This document shows, one piece after another, positions 26,263 through 38,200 of a stretch of DNA of 64,000 nucleotides; position 1 is the stretch's first letter, and the number at the start of each line of letters is the position of its first letter. The DNA comes from Fratercula arctica (taxonomy: Eukaryota; Chordata; Aves; Charadriiformes; Alcidae). The notes below the pieces were generated by a model, which was not told where the DNA came from, did no database searches, and was given only the letters and a program-made list of their open reading frames with translations. The stretch lies in contig CANTUZ010000002.1 of NCBI GenBank assembly GCA_947846985.1, forward strand, positions 132,579,889-132,643,888. Direction: 5' to 3'. The translations under genes and the position numbers were made by a program.

Positions 26263-28895
26263 CTGAATGGCATTAGACAGGCACTGAGAAACTGAGAACC
26301 TCTCAGCTACTTTTCTGAAATTCTCAATAAGCGGCAAATTGCCAGAAATAGTGTTTATATTATTTTCTAAGAAAATACCACAAACATGGCAAAGGCTTTT
26401 ACTGACTGTAATGCAGACTACTGAGGTAGCCTTGCCCATTTCCTGCAATTTTACATTTATGACATTTCTTTGAAATAAAATTCTGGGGGATGGGTGGTTT
26501 TGGTCGTATGGAAATAGGTTAACCATTTTAATTTTTTGTTTTTCATTACTATATTTCAGTAGTTTTGGACACAAGGAGAAATAGGTTTTCAGTGAATCCA
26601 CTTCCCATGACAGAGAACAGTGTAGAAGTCCACATAGTGCACATTGAAAAAATCTGCTAGAGAACAAATGAATTGTTTGTTGGTTTCTGGCAGAGACTGT
26701 TCATCCCATTTGTAGGAGTTTACCCAGGAAATAAGATCACGAGAGATGCTTTCAAACATGCCAATGTTGCCATGTTCTAGGACTTCAGGAAAAAGACTTG
26801 AGAAGTCCATGAAAAACAGAATTATGTGTTCCATGGCTGATCAGTGTATTAACATAAAAAGTCTAGGACTCAGATAGTCTCATGAGTAGCATAAAAACCA
26901 ACTTAGTTTGTGATGAACATGTGTTTCATAATTAATTCTACAGTGGCTAATGAGATGTGAGACCTGGGTGGAGTTTGTCCATGTTTGGGCGTTAACAACT
27001 TCTGTCTTATACACTAGTAATGGCTCATTTCTGACTAACTACTCATTTTCATTAGAATTACAGGTTTTTAACATCCCTGAGGCCATTACTTCCTGTCAGG
27101 TTTGTTTGAATTGACCAATATTATTAAATGTTATTGTGGGTGCACAGAGAGAAAGAGAAACATCACAAGGAATGTGTAAATCTGATTTTCTTAGGAAACC
27201 AGGAAAGAATCAGTAGTCATGCATGCTCTTCCTCAAATCCAAGTTCCATCTCTCACCAGGATAAAACTAGTTGAAAGAGAATAAAAAGAACAAAAACAAA
27301 CACTGGAAAACACAGCTTAAAACTGAAACAGGAGAGGTTGGTTACTCAGGCTTTGATAAAATAAAGCCTCCTTTGAAAATGTAAATATATACAGCTACAA
27401 GGGAAAGACCATGATCAGTTCTCAGGTTCTGACTAAAAGTGCTGCCTAGACTGAGCTTGCACCATGCTTCACCCAGTTAATTTTACACTGGAGACCCAGC
27501 TGAGCCACGGAAATAATAAACTACCACACTTCCCTGTTTTGTAAACTTGGCATTGTCTTTCGTCTGAGCTCTTCCCAGCAGTATTTGCCCTGAAAGTCTC
27601 TTCATTTGTTTAGAGGATGTTACCTCTGACAACAGATGCTAGCTGACATAAAAAGAAGAAAATATCTCTCTCTGAAATGTGATCTACCTAAAATTATTTT
27701 AAATACCAAAGTGGCTCTTATGTGTAAGTGTTGAGATTTTCTGTGGTATATTGTAAATATTGTCTCCAAAAAGCATTAACTGCTGAATATTGATGAAGCA
27801 TTTACTGAACATCTTGTTATATGTTATTTTAAGCTGATCAGTTAACACATTTCATACACCAGTTGAATGAAATCTGTTCCTCTAAAAACATATAAGCTAT
27901 GAAAGCATACTGATAACAGTGAAGGATAAAATTTCTTAGACAATTATTTTAAAAATTGTCAATTTGGAATAGCTTGCTGACCACATTTTTCATAAATCAT
28001 TTCACAATGGACATTTTTTTAAAAAGATGAGATTCATCAAGCTTTTAATTATGCACTTGTATGTCCCTATTAATAAAATCTATTTTTTTTTCTAAACCCT
28101 ACTGTTTTTGAAGTTTTTATGAGAAAGGGCTGCAAGCTGGAACAGTTCTTTTAGCAGATTTTAAATGCTAATTTTGTAACTAGGTTATCACACTAAATTC
28201 AACATGAGGAATAATTAACCCTTTTGCATAGCAAAACCAGCCATAGCAAGTGTTACCTCAAAACACAATACCATAGGAAAATTAAGTATACTGTAAACAC
28301 ACTTTCTCATGAACATCCTAGGATTTACTGAGTAGCAGAAAATAATATGAACATATGTTATGTGAATTAATCCTGATCTGGAGCAAAGAAATTTTGCTTT
28401 TTAAGCAGCAAAACCCAAGTATTTTATTCGGAACTTGGTTCAGTTCCAACTGAAGTCAGAGGAATTGGGAAAAAATTCCTATGGAAAACAACAGAGCACA
28501 CTAAAAATAAGTGCCAAAAAAAGGTGAAAGAAGTAAAAAGAAAATAATCATAAGTTCATCTAATTCAAAATAAGATTTAAAAAAGTAAATTTGGCTCACT
28601 ACAAGTGAAACTAATGTAAATATCTATGTAAGATAACAGATAGTTTAAGACAATATATAAATCTGGAAATAAGAATCGTTGTCTTTATTATTACAGATTA
28701 TAGGAGCCTGATGCATGATCTGACTTGTTATTGTGTTAGATGCTGTACAGATACAGAACAAAAGATAGTCCAAGCAAAAGTTATTGTAAAATATCAGGAA
28801 TAGTAACCTGACAGGAGAATTAAGTACGTTAACTTCATTCCTAGAAAATATAGAATGCAATCAGGAATTCATATGAAAGGATTTCTGTCTTAGCC

Positions 28896-29216
28896 GATAA
28901 AGAGATTAGAGAAAACCTGAAGGATTTCTTTGCATGGGTCTTCAGAGAGGATGATGGAGACATACCTTCCTAAGGGGTTGCTTTTTACATGTAGTAAAGA
29001 TATCATATGATGGAACTCAAGAAATTAAATCTAAATAAATCACAGCAGCCAGATGTCATTCACCAAAGATTTCTTAAAGAACTAATGAATAAACTAGCTA
29101 TATTACTGAATAAAATAATTAAATTTGTGTATATTGCATGCCTGGAGGCTTGTCAATTTACATCTGTTTTTCCAAATAAGATGCCAAAAGTAAATTCAAG
29201 AAGCCTGGATCAGTGA
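28896..29216 (+). mobile_element. old CR1/L3-like LINE fragment, reverse-transcriptase region
   Basis: Two pieces in different frames match the start of the reverse-transcriptase region of CR1-clade LINEs. The first (28,896-28,971) reads DKEIRENLKDFFAWVF followed by an acidic stretch, like the family's segment before the RT domain. The second (29,007-29,216) contains LNLNKSQQPDVIHQRFLKEL, which parallels the family motif in which a Lys-Ser/Gly-Pro-Asp-Gly-Ile-His run leads to a Leu-Lys-Glu-Leu. A frameshift, stops and a lost Gly in the motif show it is dead and old. No 5' or 3' end is recognisable. It is much more diverged than the two minus-strand CR1 copies in the window. Confidence 0.6.
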
Positions 29217-31438
29217 GCTTCCTTTCAGTCTAAGTCCCTACCCCATTGCTGTTCACTGTTGTCCAAGAGAAAGGTCTGGCTTCTTGATTAGAGTCTTGCT
29301 GGTTTTGGATGTGTTCATTGCCCGTTCTTTATTTGCTGAAAAAATTGTATTTATCTCTGGCATATCTTATGCACAATGTAGACTACATTGTAGAATCCAG
29401 AGATATTTTACTATGTTAATGACAACTATGGTTTATACTTCTGTGCTGGCGGTTACTATTCCACCACTGCTTGAAAACAGTTAATTTAGAGAAAGAAATC
29501 TTGCAACAGTCTTGGAAGATGCTGAGATTCAGGTATACGTTTTGCTTGGTCTCCTGCAATGGTGGTGCACTCTGGTCCACACATGACATCCACAGCTCTA
29601 CCTTTGCAGAGCTGCCAGCTTCACATGACAGCTTTTCTAGTAAGATTAACATTCCCCTAGGAGCATGAGAAGATATTTGCTATTTTTTCTGATATGGCTT
29701 ATTCGATGATTGTTTTCAGAACATTGCGTCAGATATATGATAATTCCGTGAAAAAACAGATTCTAACTGTTGTACCTCAGACTTGATCTTGAGATCCTAA
29801 AGCAAAACAAAATAAACCTAAGCACTTGGCAGCTCCTATATTATAGCACATTTCAAGAGCGAAACAAGTTTTGAGATTTGTACAGGTACAACGGACATAT
29901 ACTCACTAACGCTCCAGTGGATTGTGCTTAACTATTTGTGAAACTTTTACCTTTCGTGATTCCGTAAAAAGTCATGACTAGCTGTAACATGATCTATCTT
30001 TTATTTTGTTCTATTGTAGTGTAGTTAACAACCTTGCAGAGTTTTAAAGTATTCCAACAATGAAGACCTAAATGTACTTGTCTAATAAGATTATCATGTC
30101 TCAAAATATATCTGAAGTATTTGCTGCTTTATCTGATATATATTGTTTTAAGCTTGAGTAAGCATGTTTTTCATAAATTATGAAAATCATAACTCAGCGT
30201 GTCTTTTAAATTGCTTAAAATTATACAGAAATTTTCTGTATCAAAGACAGTGTAAACCAGTGCTGTCCATTACAAATAAACAACAGGTTCTATGGCATTA
30301 TGGGGTTGATCACCTGGTAACAGACAGGTATTTTCCTCTTCTTCATTGATGATCTAATGTCTTTTTGCGTATGTTTTTATTTCAGAAACATTAGCACACA
30401 ACTTTACCTCTGAGAATATTTAAAAATATCATCTCTCATTTGTCTTTGTGAAAGACAGCACTGCAAATTTATTCCTTGCATTTAGTCTTTTTATTTTTCA
30501 GTGGGGAGGAAGGGGGAAAGGGGTGTAATAGTACTGAATTAATTCATAGAATCATCAAATCATAGAAGACTTATCTGTTTATAGAAAATAAATGTTGGAG
30601 CTTATAGCTGGTTAGGTTAAAGGCATTTTCCTCCAAATCTCCTATAGAAATATACAGTATAAATTGGTTAGCTTGGATTGCCTGTAGCAATAAATATTTT
30701 TCTAATGAAAGCATGTATTGGAGACAAAGTCCATGGATTTTTACATGGCTTTTTGAGGTTTTTCAAATCACCACCAGTCAATTTAGTTGCTCTAATCTTT
30801 AAACCTAAGGGCCTAATTCTGACAAAATCTTTTTATATGTTTTCATTACTTTCCTATGATATTGGCTTGGAGAAAACTGTAGAACATCACAACCAATATT
30901 CATATTAGACTAACATCCTGAATTTTTGGGATTCAGAAAATTTCTCTGTCATTTGTTCAGTACACTACTGCACAACTCTCTGATAAGGCTCATTAGGAAA
31001 GATTTCTAGTTTCTATATGGGATATATTATGGTCACTGTGCAGATGATCTTGAAAAATACAGTTAAAATGTAGCATATTCAAGTTCCTCAGCACCAGAGT
31101 AGCCATAAACCTACTTGCTATTTAGCCATTTAACGCAATTATTTACTGTTCAAGAGATATACAGTTACTATAGCAACAGCTACATTTACAGTCCCAGAAT
31201 AAATGGAAAGCATAATCTGTCCTGCCAGTAAAGCAAAAAGCTTTTTAAAATGTAGTTTATCTGTTGCCTTTACAATAGAAATTAGTGGCACTCAAATTAT
31301 GAACCATGATCTGGTTGCAGCCTGCCAGCTTTGATCTTGTAGGCAATGTTACACCCGGCTCATGGTTTGACTGCATGTTCAGTAGCTTTGAAAATTGACA
31401 GTAAGATACTCTTTTCTTTTTCTCTTTTTCCCCCTTAG
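29217..31438. other. no gene seen
   Basis: AT-rich sequence. A short TTCATAGAATCATCAAATCA string at 30,543 resembles a CR1 3' end but has no further CR1 sequence attached. The sequence after 29,217 may contain more of the old LINE, too decayed to follow. Confidence 0.55.
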
Positions 31439-31505
31439 TTTAGCCTATGATAAGATGCAGCCAGAAGAAATGAGAGAATCTTCATCTGGCTTTTTTCGTG
31501 GTTAA
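31439..31505 (+). CDS. possible terminal coding exon with a very strong acceptor
   Basis: A 25-base, almost pure pyrimidine tract (CTTTTCTTTTTCTCTTTTTC then CCCCTTAG, ending 31,438) is the best acceptor in the window. After one base to complete a split codon, 21 codons (LAYDKMQPEEMRESSSGFFR then G) run to TAA at 31,503-31,505. The phase fits the donor at 19,668, giving an 11.8-kb intron. An AATAAA lies at 31,646. This makes it a rival to 20,055-20,088 as the last coding exon. The short peptide is not recognised, and the tract could be a fortuitous acceptor. Confidence 0.25.
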
Positions 31506-32029
31506 AATGGTCAGTAATCTAGGGTGAAAGAAAGGAATCTTTCACAAAAACTGTGAATTCAATAGCAATGAAAGAAAAATATCTAGATTAATGTTGTAAA
31601 AAAAAAAAAAGTATTACTATTTTCCTTATATTCCTTATATAAAGAAATAAATTAGATAATTTTGAAAAGATAGTTATATAACTGTTCTTCACAGGCTCCT
31701 TGTGACATTTCTGCTTGAAGAGTTTGTGCGAACAATTTGGTATGGACTGGTATTGCAGATTAAATTAGACTATCACTGGTTTCAGGGCAGTTGCCTACGT
31801 CAGTTCTGTGTACCAGAATAAAATAAAATATCACTGCATTCTGGAATAATCAGTGTGCTTGCAAAACCTATCTCACATTACCTTATGTGTAAAGCCTGGG
31901 TTCTTCACAACGAAAAATACTTGTTATGAAAAGGATACTAAGGCAATCCATTTGGATGGTGCATTTTTATGTCAAGGACTATTTTACAGAATGATTATTG
32001 TTACTAATTAATTATACCATGCAGGCAGG

Positions 32030-32342
32030 ATGTCTCAAGGAGTTACCTGAGGAACAAAGCTCTATGCATTGCATCAGCTGAGCACATTTTATACTCCATG
32101 TCAGCAGTGAGTTGCTGAAGTTGCGTAGATCAGTGCCTGGCTCGCTCCTCCTGTCCCCTTCTGCTCACTTGCCCATATCCTATGGGACAGGGGCTATAAA
32201 GGCTCTCTACAGTTCTTTTCACCTGCACTGCAGGTATTGGTAGCATGGGATATCGGTGTAAAAGAGCAAATAAACACCACAACCCCTTTTACTTACAGTG
32301 TCATTAGTAAGAATGGCTATGTTCTGGCCTTGGAGTCGTGCA
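32030..32342 (+). mobile_element. probable solo LTR with TATA box and poly(A) signal
   Basis: A GC-richer island in AT-rich DNA has the layout of a retroviral LTR. A segment starting TGTCTCAAGG contains a C-rich run and then a TATA box (GGGGCTATAAAGGC, TATAAA at 32,195-32,200). A polyadenylation signal AATAAA follows 69 bases later (32,269-32,274), then CACCACAACCCCTTTTACTT, and the segment closes near GTCGTGCA. The TATA-to-AATAAA spacing matches a short R region. I found no clear target-site duplication, so the ends are estimates. It could instead be a genuine cellular TATA promoter. Confidence 0.42.
32191..32204 (+). promoter_or_regulatory. TATA-box core promoter-like sequence
   Basis: GGGCTATAAAGGCT matches the TATA consensus in a GC-richer setting and has a pyrimidine-rich start region about 25-30 bases downstream (CAGTTCTTTTCACC). 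It probably belongs to the surrounding LTR rather than to a cellular gene, because a polyadenylation signal follows so closely. Confidence 0.4.
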
Positions 32343-35131
32343 TATTCTTAATTGTTTAAAAAAAAATGTATCTTTTTACTCACTTGGATATTTCAATGCC
32401 CTTACAAAAAATAATGTTAATCCTAAAATATATTACCTCCAACATCTGCCATTCTTCTTCTTCCATTTGAAGATATGTGATCATATTAACAAATTTCAGG
32501 AAATGCTTGTAACATAAATATACTACCTTAGCTTATTTCCTCCTCCTAATTATTAAAAAGACTGAAGAAGAAGCTGTTCTTGACAGACACATGAAAGCCT
32601 GTCTTAAAGCTTGATTTTCACTTTTTTAAATGCTGTTTGTTACAGCTTTCTGTTATATGAAACGTGTTCGACAAAAGAATATTCCTCTGGTTATTCTTAT
32701 GCAAGGGAAGCATCTGGATTCATAATGCTTGAAGAAAGCTGAAATATTTTCAGGCTTAAGGGTTCCTGATGGGAGTTCCCATGAAGCAGCCTCTTCAGAT
32801 AAGAAGACTGGAGTATAGTTGCTGTTTGCTGATGTACAGAAAAGCTCTAATCAGTAGCTTGTCATACTACCTGAAGTTTCATTACTGCATGGTAGGTAGA
32901 TACTTGGCAGCCTGATGATCTGAGATTTAAAAGAAAAAAAAAGTTAGAATTAAGCAAAAATTATCTTAAAAGTAAAAACTATCTTTTTTTTTGTAAATTA
33001 TGGAAAAATATTTTTTAAAATGTGTGTTATTTTAACTGAAAAGATGCATCCTTATTTCACAGATATTTTTTAAAATGACACTCAATTATGAAAAAACCTG
33101 TTTAATAAGGAAGGCTGTGAAATGGTATTTCATGTTCTTCCAGAGCCCAGAATTCAACTGAATGTTAACAGTTGAAAACTAAGAAATACAATATTTCAAA
33201 TTTGGACTTCTAAACCCAGGAAATACTGAAATACAGAACACACTCGTGTAGCCTGAACTCTGTCTTCATTTAGCAGGAATCCAATAAAGTTGTAACATAC
33301 GTATTTGCTCTTTCCTGGGCAGAACAAATAGGAACTGTTTACCCCTATATTACAATGAATTAATAGTCCCTCGAGGCCTCCTTGTAGTAATCTAAGAGTA
33401 GCTCCTCCTCTCTTTTTTATTTTTTTTATACAGGCCTAGTGTTAAAAGTTTACAGTTGCTAACATCGTCCTTATGCCCAAACCTGGACAACTTTTTTTTT
33501 ATTGTATTTGCAATCACATCAAACACAGAAAAAAGGTATAGGTATGTCTCCCCTTTGTTGTCCTCTCCCCACACTCTCAAACACCTCCCCTCATATTCTC
33601 CTCATCATCCTGTTACTTAATCATGTGTGTCCTCTTGGGAAGCTTTTGCATGTGTAATTCATTCCCCTGTCCCTTCTCCCCCATTCTTAAAATGCTATCT
33701 AAATTTTCTGGAGATTGGATTTCTTAGGAATAGAAATGAGACACTTTCCCTTCTCATTCTTTGATCTCCTTTAGATTTGAGCTGCATGCATGTAGGTCTA
33801 CTGAAGAGACTCACATGATTTTGTGCTGCTGCCGATGCTCTTACACTGACATGGGCTGGGAGAAAGCGACTTCACTTTCTGCTGTCTTCTACCTCACATG
33901 AGCACTGCTTTGCTACACACCCCAGATACTCAGTTTGTATATATGAACATGCAGAACACTCTAATTCATTTGCTCTACAGACACTAACTGACCATTGTGA
34001 TAGCATAAATCTTGTGAATGACCATTTTTTACACTAATGAAGTAGTTGTGGCTGTGTATAATAAGTAGAAAACCCTTGAGGACAGTAACAAATATGACTG
34101 AATTTTTTAGTTCAAATATGTGCAAAAATGTTGCTAGGATTGACGTACGCTACACTGGGAAAGGTGGAAGAGGAGTGAGAAGATCATACGCTGGGAACCT
34201 CTTCCTCAGATAACTTACATTTGAATCCGTAACTCTAACTTACAGGACAAGTTAAGGCAGTGAATTAAAGCTTTGAGACTTCAGAGGACATATAGAAATA
34301 CTGACCTTTGAACAGCACAGTTCTCAATATTAAGTACAAGAAAGCTGAGGTTTCTCTACAGTGTTTTCTCATATTTGCAGTTTTCTTCTTTCTCTTTGGA
34401 GGGAAAATTCTTTAGTCCTTGTTCTAACAAAGCTGCCAGTATTAATTATTAATAGGAATTTTGTTCAGTTAAAAATGACAGAGATTGTGCCCTTTGTTCT
34501 CAACAATTATTTATTTTCCATCTGTGAATCTCTTCAGTTATATCTTCTTGTAGTTTTGGGTAACGTATTCTTTGAATTTCCTTGTGTCATTTTTCCCTCA
34601 GCCTTGGTTGTCACACAGAAAGTATAACTTTTACCTGTAGTTTTGTCTTCATCTCAGTTTCCCTTTTCTCAGTATTAACTCTCATTAGTCCCTAACTGTC
34701 AATTTTAGTTTCTATTATTGCTTTGAGGAAAAACACCATAATTATCTAGAGCATTGAATATGTATTGACTAGGTTAACATTTAGATTCAGTATCACAGAT
34801 ATTAATATTAATAAAGACCTTTTCAATTCAAAAAGTTTAAATCACTTCTCAAATATTCTGATCTTATGTTTGAACTTTTTTAAAAGATTCTGGAGAAAGG
34901 ATTCATAGTTTGACTTAGGTTTTTCATCAGAGATATAAAATAATCTCATCAGACTCAACATTTCTCAACAGAAAAAAAGACTAGTGATTTGTCAGCAATA
35001 GCATGAAGACAGCATTCAATAATAATTAGTGCACAGGAATGATTACTCCTTTATGTAGACTGAAATTGATTTGGCGATTCAAGTTATTAAAGAGGAGATA
35101 AAGGTTCATGCTTGCACATTCAAGCAAATAC

Positions 35132-35156
35132 CTTCTTCTTCTTCTTCTTCTTCTTC
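35132..35156. repeat. (CTT)8 microsatellite
   Basis: About eight CTT units (GAA on the other strand), a purine/pyrimidine repeat of the triplex-forming kind. Confidence 0.98.
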
Positions 35157-35163
35157 TATTACT

Positions 35164-35180
35164 GCCTTTTCAAAAAAGGC
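35164..35180. repeat. 7-bp perfect inverted repeat
   Basis: GCCTTTT and AAAAGGC flank a three-base loop. It lies between the CTT repeat and the C-rich run. Confidence 0.85.
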
Positions 35181-35197
35181 AAATGTGGTGGCTTCTT

Positions 35198-35216
35198 CCC
35201 CACCCCCCCCCACCCC
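35198..35216 (-). repeat. G-quadruplex-capable run on the minus strand
   Basis: Blocks of 4, 9 and 4 C are separated by single A. The minus strand therefore has enough G-runs (the block of nine can supply two) for a four-stranded G-quadruplex with very short loops. Confidence 0.85.
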
Positions 35217-38200
35217 GGGAAAATAGACCAGAGACAGAGACATTTCAGTTGAAAAGGCCTTTTTAAGTTAGCATAAATAATTTCTTTAAGACCAAAGTTT
35301 GGTTTGGTAAAAATTTCCAATTCGTCACCGGAGAGGTTCTCACTTATCAGCCAGCACTCCCACAAATCATTCCTATGAAGCAGTTTGGAAATAGGTATGA
35401 CTAATTCCTTATAGGTAGTGTCCATGTGGCAGACCCTTTCTGGAGTATAAAGGAGTGTACCATAGTATAGACACAGGCTATCCTGTGCCTTTTGGCCTCA
35501 GTGTCTGGGAATGCTACCCAGCATTGCTTAGTTTACTAACATAGGTGTAGAAATATAGATTGGGATCTGATAGTACTAAATAATATGTGATCTGAACTGT
35601 TCATTGCTGCCACAGGAGGCATCTAACTCCATCCTGGGCACTGTGGTAGACTGTCTGAATACAGCTCTCAGCGTTCAGAAAATTAGTTCCTTCTTCATAA
35701 TTTACCTTTTCTTATTGATTTGATAATAGTGTTATGCAGTGTTGGCTGTAACATTGAGAGGGTGGAATTGTGAGGATGGCAGACCATGGATTGAGTGGAA
35801 CTAGCAGAAGTCCCTTTTCAGACATACAGAAATATGCCTGAGGAAACACCCTGAAAACAGGAGAGGCTGGGTGTAGTATAATAAGTCTTTTATCTCTTTA
35901 ATGTTTATGATTCGGTGAAAATAACATTCAAGGAAGTAGCTTTTATGAAAGACATTCTCAGATACAGCAAATAATGATATTGATGAGAACAAATCAGTTT
36001 CATGGTGGAAGTGTTTAAAAATAAAAGTTCCTTTGAACTCAGTGAGAACCAGATTTAATGAAATTTAAATTACAGTGAATGGAATAGATATGTAAGAGTT
36101 AATCAGCTGGAATGGCAATAATATGAAATAGAGGCTCTTTCCCTAGAAAGAAACTGCTTGAATGAAATCATGTATCTTGATATTTATTGTTCTTTGACTG
36201 AAGCTTGCACATGTATATTTTGAAAGCCAAATTCTGACCCAATTAAGGTAAATGTCAAGGATTCTGTTTTTGACATTGTCCCTTATATATGAAAGTGAGT
36301 TGTCTGCCTGCACTTTAGTGGAAGTGCAGCTCGGCAGCTCAGCAAGGTCCTTTTTTGTTCTACTGCAGCTGTTAATACACTGCAATAATATAATTTTTGT
36401 CTATGCTAATATAATTTCATATTTAGCATGAAAATACTAATCTAAAATAAATAGGGCTACTTTCTAATTTTGCTACAGTTTTGCAGGTTGCAACAGAATA
36501 AAGACAAAATTTCACTTTTATTGTGATCAAATATTTGTATTCGATTCTTGATGAGCTGGAGGTTTGCCTTAAAAACATTAATAATCTGTCCACACTAAGG
36601 AAACAAAATGAGGGTAAGTCTTGCAGTCACTCCAGTGACATATAGTAGTTCTATTTATTTATTTTCTATTTTTCTGTTGTTTGTCAACATTAATTCCCCT
36701 GCTATTGCAACCATATTATTGAGTATAGCTTCACTTGAAAATGACCTTACTCTCTGTCTGGATTGAAGATTGTCATATTTATTGCAAGTCATTGTTACTG
36801 CTGTGGTTATCTAATTCATACTGGTAAAACAATGATTTTATCTCATCAATGAACCAAGCTATTATAGAAAATGTGGAATCTATGATAAATCAAATAATAT
36901 ATGACAAATAATTGACTGTTCATTAACATATTCAGTTGCATATAAATACATATAAATACGTAAGAACTCAAACTCACAGATGACCATGTTGATGGACCCA
37001 GTTTTTGATCAATATGAGTACAAGATTAGGCTACAGGTCTATCCGGAACAGTGTCCCGTCTCTGATCAGTGGACTACATCAGCTATAGGATGCAGTTGTG
37101 TTTTGCCCAGTCTCATTTCTTAGTTCTACCAATCTTCCTGAAACAGAAATTTTGGCTATATCTTTGAATTTAATAGTTCTTGATGGATTTTCCTTTCATG
37201 AAAGCAATTCATTTGATTTTGAAATAATAGCCTATGTTAATAAGTGTTCAAAGCATAGCTTATAATCACTTTTTAAATGGATGGTCTTCCATTTTTCTTT
37301 ATCTCTAGGTCAAGACTCACCACAATATAATTGGTAATTAGTCAACTTTAAAACATCCCAATATAGTTAGTCATGTTAATATTAACCTTGATGTCAATGT
37401 ATAAAGAAATTAAAACATTTTCTTACATATTTTACAGAGATGCAACACCTCTGAAAAGTATCAATTTGTACCATATTTAGTCTTGCAACTATTTTTTTAT
37501 TCAATTTAATTATGAAATGGTTGTACAGCATAGGATAAAACTTCTCCAAGCTGTCTAAGCTTTTGCTCAAAAGAAAAGTCCTTTAGGGAAAAAGTAACTC
37601 TAAGACATTTCTCAACTACATAGGTCTAGACTTTGCAGCAAAAGCTGTCTGCAAAGCTAAAACACTTTTTCCAAAGCAGATGCATCTCCATGACTTTGAA
37701 ACTTGTATTATCTGCTTGCTAGTAAGCCTTTGCAACTTGGTGTAGACTTCTGTATAAAGCCCATAGTTCTTTAGGAATAGACATCGGAAATGAAATTTTT
37801 CTGCTCAGCGCAGTCTTACTCAACCAAGTTACTCAATTTCCTTTTACAGCTAGTGGAGAGAGGACAGGCTGGGATCCATTTTCTCCTGAAGTAAAGTTCT
37901 GAGCCTATGTCAGTGTTAACAACTGCTATAGTCCAACAGGTGCGGGTGAGCTGATCAAGCCGTTAGTGCTGAGGTACCCACATCTACACTGTACACATTT
38001 TGAAGGTATTTTCCCCAGTCTAATTCTAGTCTGGTCCACTGGATTAGGCATCCTTACTAGTGATGTGGTTTGAAGGTGACTGAAGGAAAGTTATTCAGAA
38101 AAATGTGATGTTCTTGACTGGGCTTCTTGAGGGAAGTGCCACACTGAGCTTTTGGCAGCAGTATGTCACTGCCCCTGTCAATCATCAATAGTATAAAGCC

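Larger units (their letters stand above)
20089..28895. other. no convincing gene; low-complexity tracts
   Basis: AT-rich sequence with the purine tract, the T/G-rich run and the T30 tract noted separately. A 48-base segment at 25,126-25,173 has splice-like ends but is too short and weak to call. ORFs are chance or driven by low complexity. Confidence 0.6.

Noticed and set aside
26221..26667. 148-codon minus-strand ORF, the longest in the window
   Set aside because: Its end is poly-Lys encoded by the T30 tract and the rest matches no family I know. Kept only as a retrocopy question.
30540..30580. CATAGAATCATCAAATCATAG resembling a CR1 3' end
   Set aside because: Only about 25 bases, with no CR1 sequence continuing on either side.
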